Origin: Branchiostoma belcheri
Lineage: Eukaryota > Chordata > Leptocardii > Amphioxiformes > Branchiostomatidae
DNA: 64,000 bases
Direction: 5' to 3'
Assembly: GCF_001625305.1 (NCBI RefSeq)
Contig: NW_017803169.1
Location: 372,790 to 436,789, forward strand
Shown: piece by piece, positions 9,481 to 20,010 of the stretch
Position numbering within the stretch: position 1 is the first letter of the stretch
Layout: every line of letters begins with the position of its first letter
The notes under the pieces: generated by a model
What the model was told of the DNA's origin: nothing
Databases searched by the model: none
Seen by the model: the letters and a program-made list of their open reading frames with translations, nothing else
Program-made: the position numbers and the translations under genes

Positions 9481-9700
9481 GTACGAAGGCCCACAACGAC
9501 ACTTCCACACACCTCTTCCACAGCCCTTCCATAGCGCGCTGCCAAAGGATATACCCTCCATAGCGCTCTTCCGCGGACCTTGGCAGCGCGCTGTGGAAGC
9601 CTGGTCCGCGTATGAGCGCTATGGAAGGTATATCCCTTGGCAGCGCGCTGTGGAAGGGCTGTGGAAGAGTGTGGAAGTGTCGTTGTGGGCCTTCGTACAG
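9481..9700. mobile_element. Foldback (inverted-repeat) element, 220 bp
   Basis: Two ~100 bp arms, beginning GTACGAAGGCCCACAACGAC and ending in its reverse complement, face each other around a short centre; blocks such as cagcgcgctgtggaag recur. Flanks show AGAG on both sides, a candidate short target duplication. Confidence 0.8.
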
Positions 9701-9817
9701 AGGAGACATGTTCCTTTCTTAAGAGGATATCTTCTCGGCGGTCGCTGCTACGCTTGGCCAAGATATACCCGCGGCCGAGCCAATAAAGTGTATCCAGATT
9801 GCCCGAGGTCTCTGTAG

Positions 9818-10112
9818 GATCTACATCGAAGGAAAAGTCTGCCGTGCCAAAGCCTTGACCAAAGGTCTGAGAAGTAAGACTGTCACTCTTCACGATAAAA
9901 GCCCTTTTGTAAAATTCCCTAGGGGAACAAGGCTTACGGTGAAAGGACTGCCATGGTCCATTCATGACTCTGTGATTAAACATACGCTAGAACAGAAAGT
10001 ATCCAGAAAGCTAGACGCCTTCCACCAGAGAAACCTGAGGAGGATACTGAAGGTGAGGTGGCAGGACCACATAACGAACGATGGGATCCTGGAGTCCAGC
10101 AACATAAAATGA
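9818..10112 (+). pseudogene. Degenerate LINE-like coding fragment
   Basis: The plus strand reads KVCRAKALTKGLRSKTVTLH and ends KLDAFHQRNLRRILKVRWQD-HITNDGILE. The last block resembles the C-terminal thumb region of LINE reverse transcriptases (L-x-x-F-H-x-R-x-L-R-x-I-L). It ends in an (AAT)n tract. Confidence 0.5.
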
Positions 10113-10700
10113 AATAACAATAATAATAATAATGATAATAATTGCTTTTAGCAATAATAATAAATAAAACATACAAAGCATACTGAAATCATAACAAACT
10201 TGAAACAGAATCAATCATAGAGAAAAAAGTGAATTGCAGATCAGAGGTCAAATAATAGAAATAATATGTATGAAATGAAAGTAATGCGTAGTGCATGTAA
10301 GACAGGTACAACCATTCTACAGGTATGGCTATTAATTGCCTATCAGTGAATGTGAACGGGATTAGAGACAGAGTGATCTAGTGAAAAGAATATCCATTTT
10401 TGAATGTTGTAAGGGCCAAAAAGCAACCAGGTCGTAACTGGTCGGATTTTAGTCTAACATACATGTGGAGGTGAAAAATGTTACAAAGGTTTTAAAAAAA
10501 CTGTGAGATTTCGTCACCATTAAGAATAGTAAAGACCTTCACATGGTTAACTAGAGTTCCACGACCTTACACCTTCGATGTTTCAGATGTTAATCTTTAT
10601 GCATCTTTATTAAATAATAAATCATCCCACCTGATTATGCAAATAGAATCCTCATTTGCATGAACTATATCAGTTGTACATAATGGTCAAAGCTACAAAT

Positions 10701-10828
10701 GTACGTTTGCACAAATTGATATCTACTAATTACCTGTAGTTATTAGAGAATAACTAGCTTTTAATAGGCTATTAGGTTATTCTTTAATAACTACAGGTAA
10801 TTAGTAGATATCAATTTGTGGAAACGTA
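10701..10828. repeat. Inverted repeat with ~54 bp arms
   Basis: gtacgtttgcacaaattgat ... ataac is followed, after a ~20 bp centre (tagcttttaataggctatta), by its near-perfect reverse complement. Possible small foldback MITE. Confidence 0.85.
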
Positions 10829-11785
10829 CGTATTAGGTTTGGAAATAATGCTTATGAAAATCATACTTTTTCGCAGTTATCCATACGAAAGGGCTGTATT
10901 ATAGCTTTAAAGATAATTATATTTGGGGCAATAGAATATGATGACGTCATCCATATGGTCCATAAACTCATATTCATAACCCTTTTGTACCCAAGTATCA
11001 ATATTCAGTACAACTACAGTTCTTTCTAAATTTTTTGTGACAAAACAATGGAAAGATTAAAATGCCAAATTAGCCAGTGAGATAGTGGCTGCAAATGTTG
11101 TTCTATGCTTTAAGGATCTATAAGCTTAATTCTGGAACTGCCACGTGTGTTACGTGATAGTAGCGAAAAGCGTTACTTACCTTTCCCCATGGAAAATATT
11201 AGTAAGAAAGGCTATTACAGATCATTTGGGTGTAACCTAAAAAGAAAAAAAAATTCTAAAAACCTGTGTCCAAAAATTAAAAAAAAAACGACTGTTGGTA
11301 TTTTTCCACTCTACGTTAATCTGGTCATTCGGTCCAAATTTTATTAATTTTTTTTTGTCTAAAAAAAATTAAATGGCGCGAGTGTGTTAAAAATGTGTCA
11401 AATAATTGATCACATTTGCTATTAATACTCGAGTTAGATGCGCATGCTAATGCAATGTATCATGGCTCTTTGAAGAAGAGATATTTCGTAATAGTTCCTA
11501 AGCGATTACATGGCAAAAATAAAAAAGAAACTAGAGAAGTAACATTTGCAAAGCAAATGCATAATGTTTACCTTCGGACATGATCTGCTTTGTTAATTCT
11601 TACTCAAGGCAGGAGCAGAGTCGACCATGAAATTGCAACATTATGTAATATAATTATGTTATTATAACCCAACACCAGTCACCATGGTGAACAAATCATG
11701 CCATTGGTCAGGTCAGAGGTCACTGTTTGGAGAAGAAGAAGAGGAAAAAAATGAGCAAAAACAACATGTTTTCCCTCGGTAAACA
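10829..11785. other. AT-rich stretch, nothing recognised
   Basis: AT-rich with A-runs and the odd short frame, none convincing. Some sentences (ctgcaaatgttgttctatgctttaaggatctataagcttaat) recur at about 18149-18195, so it contains an uncharacterised dispersed repeat. Confidence 0.5.
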
Positions 11786-12008
11786 TAAAAAAGAAACTTA
11801 AATCCCCAAGACTTCAGTGACTGGAAACCAGGCGTTAAAAAAACAAATTGAAAATCATTTTCTTTTATCTCGAAGCTCCTCGTGTACATACCAGAGAAAC
11901 ATCTTAGAGAATGTTTTAATCTGCTCCCCTCTTCCAGAATTGACATAGCGACAGGATCAGGTATCCACGTAAACAAACACTGGAGGATCAACCATACCAA
12001 TGCAACAA
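11786..12008. repeat. Dispersed repeat R1, copy 1
   Basis: About 220 bp matching 25598-25815, including cgtgtacataccagagaaac, ccgcctcttccag-type text and aacactggaggatcaaccat. Function unknown. Confidence 0.8.
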
Positions 12009-12599
12009 ACCTACACCACTATATCTATATTACTATACCTATACATCATACAAAAATTTAGACTAATGCCACATCGGAACTTGAACTACAAACAAAGAAA
12101 CTAACAAACACAAAAGGTCTTTTACGGGGACATATCGACCCCCACGACTCTCATCTTTGAACTTAATCTTGGTGTCCACCACAGTAATATCACTGTGGTA
12201 ATATGCCTACCAAATTTCAATAACTTTCATCCAAATATACCCATGTTATCCTGCCCACAAGAAAATTAAGAAAATGCCCCTGCAGTGACAACGAAGCCCC
12301 CCACGAAGCCCATTAACAAACTTAACCTTGGTCCCGACAATAGTAACCTGCCTACCAAAAATTTTAAGCAACATTTTACAAATACTTGAGTTATTTTGCT
12401 CACAAGCCACAAACACAAAATGTGCACTAACGTGACGCACGGACCCCGCACGAAGCCGAAACTTGTACTTGACTTTGGCCTCAACAAAGGTAATCTGCCT
12501 GCCAAAAATCATGGACGCCGAATCATGCCTGCCAGAGTTATATTGCAAAATCCGCAGTCGCCCACAATGCGGCAAGACAATTTCATAGTCTTTCTGACG

Positions 12600-13135
12600 A
12601 AGAAAATGATTGATTCGAAATTTAAAAATGTAGAAACCTTGTTTTTTCGGCCCACCTTGTTTTTTCACCCGCTCGCATTAGATTTGAGATATGCGGAGGA
12701 TGTCATCCATAAAATTTACTTGCTTTGGCCTAAGAAAAACAAAGGGAAGAAACAAAAGTAAAACAAAAGCAGCAGTACTTCCTTTTCCGAAAGGGTCTGA
12801 AATACCCACCACAGACAGCATGTAATGAACAGAATCGCCAGCAGGACATGGGCGTGAGTGTTGATGAAAAACGGGTAAGGACACAGGAAGTAAATTTTAT
12901 GGATGACATTCTCCGAAGACTCCAAATCTAATGCGATGGGGCAAAAAAACACGGGCGGGCCAATAAAAAAGATGCCTACCTTTTCAACCTTTGAGATCAT
13001 AAACCTTGTTAAGGCCACAGAGAGTAAATTCTGTGGAAGACACCACCTCAGACTCCAAATAGAATGCGATAGGGCGAAAAAACAAGGTGGGTAAATAAAC
13101 AAGATTCCTACTTTTTAAACTTTTGACATCATTAG
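12600..13135. mobile_element. Cluster of truncated family H MITE fragments
   Basis: Three pieces: 12600-12731 (right-end type, ends ggcc|taa), 12885-13005 and 13012-13135 (left-end type, with aaattttatggatgac and the aaaacaaggcgggcc-like block). None is complete. Confidence 0.75.
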
Positions 13136-13136
13136 A

Positions 13137-13560
13137 TCTGTGTCTGTATCTGTATAGCCGGTATAACCGCCCTTCGGCGTAACGCACCAGCTTCGCAGGC
13201 ACGCGGCGCGGCGGCAGCTAGCTATATCACACCGAACAACTTGTTACACTCAATCTTTGCACATTTAATTACAACAGGAGTTGTTTGAAGCTTTCTAGTG
13301 ATGATGCCCCAACTGTGCTTGGTGGCAACGAGTTCCAGTCTACGATAGTTCTGAGGAAATACGAGTTGTTAAACACCTCAGCTCAATTCTTGGTTGATAA
13401 CTCTGATATTTGAAAGCATGACTGTTTCTTGTTCTTTTCTGGGCTGGTATCAGATACTTAGTGGTTGGTACGTCCACCAGTTTATTAGTCATTTTGTACC
13501 TCATGCACAGTCTGGACATTCTACGTCTGTCTTCCAGCGACCCCCACTGTAGGTTTCTTT
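13137..13560 (-). mobile_element. LINE 3' fragment (family also at 55070)
   Basis: Contains ctgtatagccggtataaccg and gcacgcggcgcggcggcagc. The minus strand encodes a LINE-like end (F-K-x-Q-x-x-Q-P-R-I-E, N-S-F-F-P-R-T-I-A-like in the 55 kb copy). Frames are broken. Confidence 0.6.
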
Positions 13561-13715
13561 TTCATTTCCGTTACACTAGCACCTCTTTGATGTGTGGCCT
13601 AATTAATATAGGTCTAATCTACGGTAGCTCGTAGGAACGAGGAACGAATTTTATAAACGGATCAAAGGGAGAAAAACAGCACGTGTGACGTCTAACAGCA
13701 CGTGTGACGTCAACG

Positions 13716-13800
13716 TCATTCTTTCTTCTCCAGGCTGGAGACCAGGGTTCCGTTTACGCTGACGTCCTCCGGGTTCACTCGGTGGAAAAACACCACGATC
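13716..13800 (-). CDS. MIF: MIF-family gene exon 3
   Basis: 85 nt, acceptor tatgttcccag, completing R and reading IVVFFHRVNPEDVSVNGTLV then SSLEKKE and TGA. This matches the short third MIF exon (R-[IV]-x-[IV]-x-[FY] strand plus C-terminal tail). Confidence 0.85.
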
Positions 13801-16388
13801 CTGGGAACATAGAAACACCGGAGAGTGTGATATTTCTTTATTCATATGCAATACCAAAAAATACGAGGCAGCAGCTTCAAGAGCAGTAATGGTCGAATAA
13901 TGTGTCAATTCTAGGACGAGCTTCACCGCCTCTTGCGGGACCACGTCGGCATTCGACCGAGATACGCTGGGAGGGGGGCATCAGCAAGCAGGTCGTTGAC
14001 CTCTTACATCTATAAGACGCTACCTTGCGTGTTTGCGTGTGAACAAGGCCTTAGTCTTTAATAGGATCATCGGAGATATCATCCTCACCTGTCGTACTGC
14101 ACAGGTAGTTTCTCGGACAGGAAGTCGGTAAAAGCCTTGGAGTATTTCTCCTTGTCTTTCTCCTCGTCGAATTTCTTGATACATCTTATCTCGAACTGTA
14201 TGTACGGATCGAAGGAGCCCGCTCGCAGAATCTTCAGCCCGGCGTCCACTTGAATGGTCACCTCCTGTGGAAGGATCAATAATAATAACAATAACTGTTA
14301 ATGGTTTATTTGTTTCATATACAAAAATCATAGACAACCAGTTAAGGATTCTCGAGTTATCTGACGAACAAAAAACGCAAACACAAAAGGTCAGCTCCAG
14401 TCACGTAAGAACCCTCCACGAAGCCCATTTTTGGCCTTGACAATGCCCATCACTAAGACAACCTGCCTGCCAAAAATCGTGAACCTCGGACCATGCCTTC
14501 AAACTTTATCGTGCATAATCTGCCAAACAGTGCCAAAACGATTTCATAGCCTTCTGTCGAAGGCAAAGATCCCACTTCGCAGCCATTGCTGAAGTACTTG
14601 GACTGTTTACATTGAGTCTAACTACTACATCAATACAGCATAAATGGTAGTAAACTATTGAGATAAAAATGGCGGGTTGGTGACTTAATAGGTTTAAAAC
14701 ATTACATAGATCTACATTTTTTGATAACATTGTGCGTAGGTACTAGATTAGATTAAAAGCATTACTTAGATCTATATAAGTATAAAACATTAGACGTTGA
14801 CTAGTGGATGTATTATTAGATAAAAGCACAACGTAGATAAAGTATTTACATATATCGGAAGTATTTAAGCATCTAGCATATATTATATATAAGGCGTACT
14901 CTGAAGTAAATGGCAGCAAACAGTGATACGCACTACAAATCTGCCAGAGTCAGATAGGAATGCTTCGGTCCCGATTGGAAAAAGGGGCCCTGCCGGGTAG
15001 TTGCCGGGATGTTTTATGGCACTTTCGGGAGTGACCTCTACGTGACCCCGCGGGATACCGTGCGGCTACCGGGCTATTTTTGGGCCCGGCGGGGACCCGA
15101 GAAGAATTTAATCCTGACTTAAAATCTACCCGGGCCCCTCCGGTTGCCGGCAGTCCACCGGGACACATCTGTTACGTCACAGACCAGATGAACGGAATAA
15201 AGGTGTGTACTTCGTAAACCCGGGTAAAATGTGTGACGTTACAGATCAAAGGATCACAACAAAATGTTACATATAGGTCAGTACAAGACATCGTCAGAGA
15301 ATCTGCCGGGTGCCTGCCGGAGATCAACCAAAGAGGGTGACAAAATTTTTAACAAAATGCTACTGAAGAAAACTTTTTATTGTGACCACGACAGCCGATG
15401 CCCGCCCGACTCCTGAGCCTGACGGGGGCCGGCCGGGGCTACATCCCCGACGGGCACCGGCGCAATTGGGACCGAAGCTGAAGTCAGCATCCGAATCATG
15501 TAAGGATTCGCACTAGATCTATATCAAGGCTCGTTCTGTTGATTTGCGTACTAGTATATTTTGATGACATCCGCGCGCGCATGAATTTTCGACCGTTTCT
15601 AAAAATGCGAAAATTCCATGGATGAATATTGTTCGTTGCATGTTTTGGATAGACCATCGCATGATCTGGACCTATTTCGAAAACCACTCATTAGCAAACA
15701 GAAAACTAAAACAAATCTTTCCAAACACTAGCCTATAATTTCTTCCAAGCCATTCACCAATTTCACACTTCCCATAATGCCTAGTAACGGTCACGGATAT
15801 GCAGGGATATGACGTAAGACCACCTCCCCTTCCTCGATGTAATATTTCCAACAAATTCTATCGACAAACTGGTCAACTATTGTTTTGAATTATTTATCTA
15901 GTATAAAGCACATGCCATAATTGCATTTTTGTTGGAATTAGAGAAAATGACGTACCTTCTATCGTTCCACCTTCTACCGAAGACTCTCCTACTCGCACGG
16001 TCGCATGCATTACCGAGTAGGAGAGTCTTCGGTAGAAGGTGGAACGATAGAAGGTACGTCATTTTCTCTAATTCCAACAAAAATGCAATTATGGCATGTG
16101 CTTTATACTAGATAAATAATTCAAAACAATAGTTGACCAGTTTGTCGATAGAATTTGTTGGAAATATTACATCGAGGAAAGGGGGGGTGGTCTTACGTCA
16201 TATCCCTGCATATCCGTGACCGTTACTAGGCATTATGGGAAGTGTGAAATTGGTGAATGCCTAGAAGATTGTGCTTTTACCAATTCTTCCTTGTTAAGAA
16301 GCTCGGCGATCATCTTGGATGTCTCTTTCATGAACTCATCGCTGATCTGGTCTGGGGACAGGTTGGTCTTGATGTGAGCCACCGGCAT
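13716..16388 (-). CDS. MIF: Macrophage migration inhibitory factor family tautomerase
   Basis: Three coding exons on the minus strand: 16388-16281 (36 codons), 14264-14089 and 13800-13716, joined in frame to give about 122 residues. The start is MPVAHIKTNLSPDQISDEFM, so the N-terminal proline that is the MIF catalytic base after Met removal is present, as is the lysine near position 32 (AELLNKEE). Exon 2 contains the GS..P.....I..I segment and KYSKAFTDFLSEKL, matching the MIF second half. Exon 1 has 36 codons and the other junction falls after the conserved Asp-Arg, the classical MIF intron positions. The family consists of small trimeric tautomerases/cytokines related to MIF and DDT. The CxxC pair of vertebrate MIF (CALC) is absent: this region reads FDPYIQFEIRC. 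Whether the protein is closer to MIF or DDT needs a tree. Confidence 0.9.
14089..14264 (-). CDS. MIF: MIF-family gene exon 2
   Basis: 176 nt, acceptor ccttccacag, donor CAG|gtgagg. Starts in phase 0 with EVTIQVDAGLKILRAGSFDP and ends after two bases of the Arg codon in QYDR. Confidence 0.9.
14962..15478. mobile_element. TIR element / MITE in MIF-like intron 1
   Basis: Ends are GCTTCGGTCCCGATTG ... CAATTGGGACCGAAGC, about 517 bp, GC-rich inside with repeated tgccggg-type words and no coding potential. A clear target duplication is not visible. Confidence 0.75.
15752..16258. mobile_element. Large foldback element, ~240 bp arms
   Basis: Near-perfect inverted repeat: ATTCACCAATTTCACACTTC ... 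at the left returns as its complement ending GTGTGAAATTGGTGAAT. The centre is a ~18 bp loop (cacggtcgcatgcattac). A half-copy without the left arm lies at 41134-41456. It ends 22 bp from coding exon 1 of the MIF-like gene. Confidence 0.95.
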
Positions 16389-16433
16389 GTCTTTTCCTTT
16401 TGGAAATAGGGAGGGGTCGGTATACAAGGCTAC
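16281..16433 (-). CDS. MIF: MIF-family gene exon 1 with 45 nt of 5' UTR
   Basis: An acceptor-like catacag precedes GTAGCC at 16433, so the start-codon exon probably follows an upstream non-coding exon. ATG at 16388-16386 lies in AAGGACATGCCGG. The donor after TTG is gtaaaa, phase 0. Confidence 0.8.
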
Positions 16434-17370
16434 CTGTATGTGAAATTTGTAAATATTGTAGTGCAAATGCTGTGGAAGACAAAATACAATTATCTCAAAC
16501 TGTTCGTTACATAACAACGTTCGAAATGCGTTGACTAATCAAACCTCCATAATTTATCCCAATCAAAACTTACAGACAAAAAATTCTTCTTCTTTTAACT
16601 TCCCCAAACCCACAAATTTAAGAAAAGGTGGGACAGGGGGCAGGTACCGACTTCCAACGACCTTTGACCGGAGGTTGACCTCACACGTCCGGTGTTAAGC
16701 CAAATACGTGATCCTGCTAAATACATTGGCACCAACACTACTTGGGGTTTTCCAATATACCTGAGACAAGGGGTGGGAGGGGTTAAGTCGTGATGTGGGA
16801 GACTAAACCTAATCTAACCCTAATCGTAAGTCTCACCCTAGCCCTGAACAATGATCCCAACTCTAGCCCTAGCCCTAACCCAAACTCTAACACCAACCCT
16901 AATCCTAAAAACATGACACCTCGTGTATGTGGCAGCTCAAAGATTTGGCTCAACACCGGAGAATCAAGTGTTCTGAGTATCCATGAGAGACGCGAATTTG
17001 AATTGTTTTGTTTTAAATATCGGTCAACGCTGCACTTCGTAAATACACCGCATGGAGCGTGCAGTTCAAAGTACAGACTTTAAAAGTCATGTGTGAAATC
17101 AAAGGTCGCTGTGGCTCACAGATCAACTGACTTAAAATCCATTTTGACATTGGGAGATTCCAGTATCAGCAACGCACTAGAGCCCATAGCCGTTATCTGT
17201 TTTTAGGCAATACATCGTACGTAATACCAGACCTAGACCAGGAATTCATTTCTTAAAACACTTGAACATCATAAAAAAATGTACATATAAAAATCATATT
17301 TGATACTATTTGTGATATGCATTTGCTTTAGTTTAGATATAACTGTGAAGCAGTTAAGTTAATAAAAATG
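16434..17370. other. Non-coding stretch with telomere-like words
   Basis: Upstream of the MIF-like start exon. 16801-16915 holds degenerate CCCTAA/CCCTAG-like words (ctaaccctaatc, agccctagccctaaccc). The remainder shows no exon. Confidence 0.5.
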
Positions 17371-17374
17371 CCCA

Positions 17375-17700
17375 CATTATAATAATAATAATAACCTCTC
17401 TTGTACATTCATGCCCTATCGGGCTAAGTACAGGTCAACAGATGAAATAGGTAATATACATGTTTGTATTACAAACAGCTCTAAAATTACTCTAATACAG
17501 AGGTTCGGCTTCTTCTCGTTTCTTTGTGATGTTAAAAATATAATTTAAGATGAGTTTGTATAGTACAGGATGATCAAAGCGCATAAGAAAGATAAATTTT
17601 TCAATATTAGACAAGTATTGGAAGTATGGAAACGTACTAGTAATATATCTAAAAAAGGTCATTTCTTTCATTACTATATAAACTACAATCAAAAACGGAG
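17375..17700 (-). mobile_element. CR1-like LINE 3' fragment
   Basis: The minus strand reads TFPYFQYLSNIEKFIFLMRF and ends ITKKREEAEPLY, related to the fragment at 6415-6850. An (AAT)n tract lies at its 3' side. Confidence 0.65.
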
Positions 17701-18581
17701 GCTTGAAATTATACCCATAACGGACTCACCTTACTGCTGTATGTAGGATACAGGTGGACTGTGAGCTGACTGTCACCTTTGACCGACCTTATCTACGTCA
17801 TCATAGACAAACACACGCCAAAACTCTGCCGTGAACTGTGACACGTAGACATTGACTCTCATTGGCTGCAAGTAAATACATTATAGTAATGAGAGAACGC
17901 GGATTGGTCGTGCAACGGAACTTTCGCGCCACCGCGCGGGCCCCTGATTGGTCAGGCTGCCGGTCCATATGACATCTTAGCGTTCGAAACTGCAACTTGG
18001 CACTTGTTTTTTTGGGTGAATTTTTCGGCAAATAGCAACGTTAACGTTTGAGAAAAAACAAAGCATACGAGATTACGAAAAAAGAGGTACATAAACAAAT
18101 TATTTTGACATTTTTTTTCAGCCACCCTCAGTCCTTACTTTAAATAATAGTGCCTGCAAATGTTGTTTTATGCTTTTAGAATCTATAAGCTTAATAGTAC
18201 CGATGAGCGTTACTTACGTTTCCCCTTGGAGGATAAAAAAGAATTTAAAAAGTGCTTTATGGAAAGGACAAGGAGTTTTTATCGTTAAAATAAAAAGCCC
18301 ACCTAAAAGGGATAATTACGCTCTTCGTTTGATGGGTATTCGAAAAATCCTGCATTTAAGCCCTTTGATATTTTGTATAAAGGCGTATAAGCGTCGTACC
18401 TATAGGCCAATCAGGGGACAAGCTCAGCAGTCCTTTTAATTAGCAATAACCCATATCTATGGGCCAAGGGCTTGAGAAAATTTGGAACAACTAAATCCGA
18501 CAACGACCTCCAGTATCAGTTGTTTACGTCTACAGCACTGACTACAATGTCTCCATCTTTATGACATTTTTAATTGTCCTC
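17701..18581. other. Non-coding stretch before the SDR element
   Basis: No convincing exon. It includes ctgcaaatgttgttttatgc at about 18149, shared with 11090, and otherwise shows nothing recognisable. Confidence 0.4.
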
Positions 18582-18689
18582 TTATTCCCACTGACGTCAT
18601 ATTAAAGTTGACCAATCGCGAAATCTCGCGAGAGGTCAACAACCTATGACGTCATCACTCTTCTATCCTTCACTTGTCGCGACCTCATC
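18582..18689 (+). repeat. SDR repeat A1, promoter-like
   Basis: 108 bp, same as 24463-24570. It contains two TGACGTCA palindromes (CRE type) flanking a GTTGACCAATCGCG / CTCGCGAGAGGTCAAC inverted pair with a TCTCGCGAGA core and a CCAAT box. The whole is an imperfect palindrome. Likely promoter of the element (inference from motifs). Confidence 0.8.
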
Positions 18690-19272
18690 TGCGCAGCCGG
18701 ATGTCAGTTTTTAGCTCCTCAGCAGTCGGTCCTCAGCACGCTATGGCGGCGTGCCAGCCGTCCCTCACCGAGCCGAGAAGTCTTCAGGAGTAGTCCGAAG
18801 AGAGGCAACGGAGTGAACGGCGATGTTTTAAGCTGTGTTTAGAACGTCTAGGGGTTTGTTTCTTGTGTTTCGTTTGGTTTTGTGGTTCAGTGTTTTTTTG
18901 TGGTAGCCATGTGCCATCCTTTTGTTCTGTGGATTTGCATTTCTGTACAGCGGGCGGCGCGGGTGCACATAGTTGTGGCTCGCCAGCACCTGGCACGTTT
19001 TTGTGTCCTTTTGTTACGGCGGTAGACTTGTTTTTTATCGTTTTGTGTCGTATTTGAGTTGTGTAACTCTGTGCTTTTTCGAGTTAGGCCTTTAGGCTTC
19101 TGCGTCCTCCTCTTCAAGCGGCACCAAGACGGCGAGGTGGACCCGCCGGCAACGTACCAGGGGAAAACGACCATTTCTCCTGGGTCAGACACCAGCTAGC
19201 TTTAAGTTTATCGGCGCCACCCGCAGCATCATCCTCGAGAAGTACTTAGAAGACGGCAATACTACGCTTACG

Positions 19273-20010
19273 GTGAGTTCTACTGTACTTGCGCGTACGG
19301 GAGGGACCACCGGCTTCGACCACTTCTCCAACAACTTCGGACTACACCGGCCTGGGGCCGCATGTCAGCTAAACAACGGCCTGGGGCCGTAGCGTAGCTG
19401 GGCTACGGTGAGTTTGGGGAGAACCCCACGATCAGCACGCTAGCCTGAGGGACCATCGACATCGACTACCTCTCCAACAATGTAGCTGGGCTACACGCGG
19501 CCTGGGGCCGCACGTCCGAGCAAACAACGGCCTGGGGCCATAGCGTAGCTGGGCTACGCCGGTAAGTATGGCAGCCTGGTGGCTGCAGGTCCCCTCTAAC
19601 TACGGCCTGGGGCCGTCACGTAGCTGGGCTACGCCGGTAAGTATGGCGGCCGGGGGCTGCAGGTCCTTTCTGACTACGGCCTGGGGTCGTGGCGTAGCTG
19701 GGCTACGCTGGTAAGTATGGCGGCCTGGGGCCACATGTTCCCTCAAACAACGGCCTGGGGCCGTCACGTAGCTGGGCTACGCTGGTAGGTATGGCGGCCG
19801 GGGTCCGCATGTCCTTTCTGACTACGGCCTGGGGTCGTGGCGTAGCTGGGCTACGCTGGTAGGTATGGCGGCCTGGGGTCGCATGTCCCCTCTAACTTCG
19901 GCCTGGGGCCGTAACGTAGCTGGGCTACGCTGGTAAGTTTGACGGCCTGGGTCCGCGTGTCCCCTCTAACTTCGGCCTGGGACCGGAATGTAACGTAGCA
20001 GGGGCCTAAC
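19273..20010 (+). repeat. ~74 bp minisatellite with hairpins and 5' splice sites
   Basis: Each unit carries CGGCCTGGGGCCG (hairpin with TGG loop), then CGTAGCTGGGCTACG (second hairpin with TGG loop), then a ggtaagtatgg or ggtaggtatgg donor-like sequence. Donor GTs lie at about 19562, 19637, 19711, 19785, 19859 and 19933, i.e. 74-75 bp apart. Earlier gtgagt sites occur near 19273 and 19409, and another gtaagt near 20171. Not coding. Confidence 0.9.

Noticed and set aside
9330..9983. 217-codon open frame on the minus strand
   Set aside because: It runs through both arms of the foldback element, giving repeated peptide words; a product of the inverted repeat and GC-rich sequence.
15898..16111. 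Two ORFs with the same protein on opposite strands
   Set aside because: Direct consequence of the foldback arms at 15752-16258, not coding.
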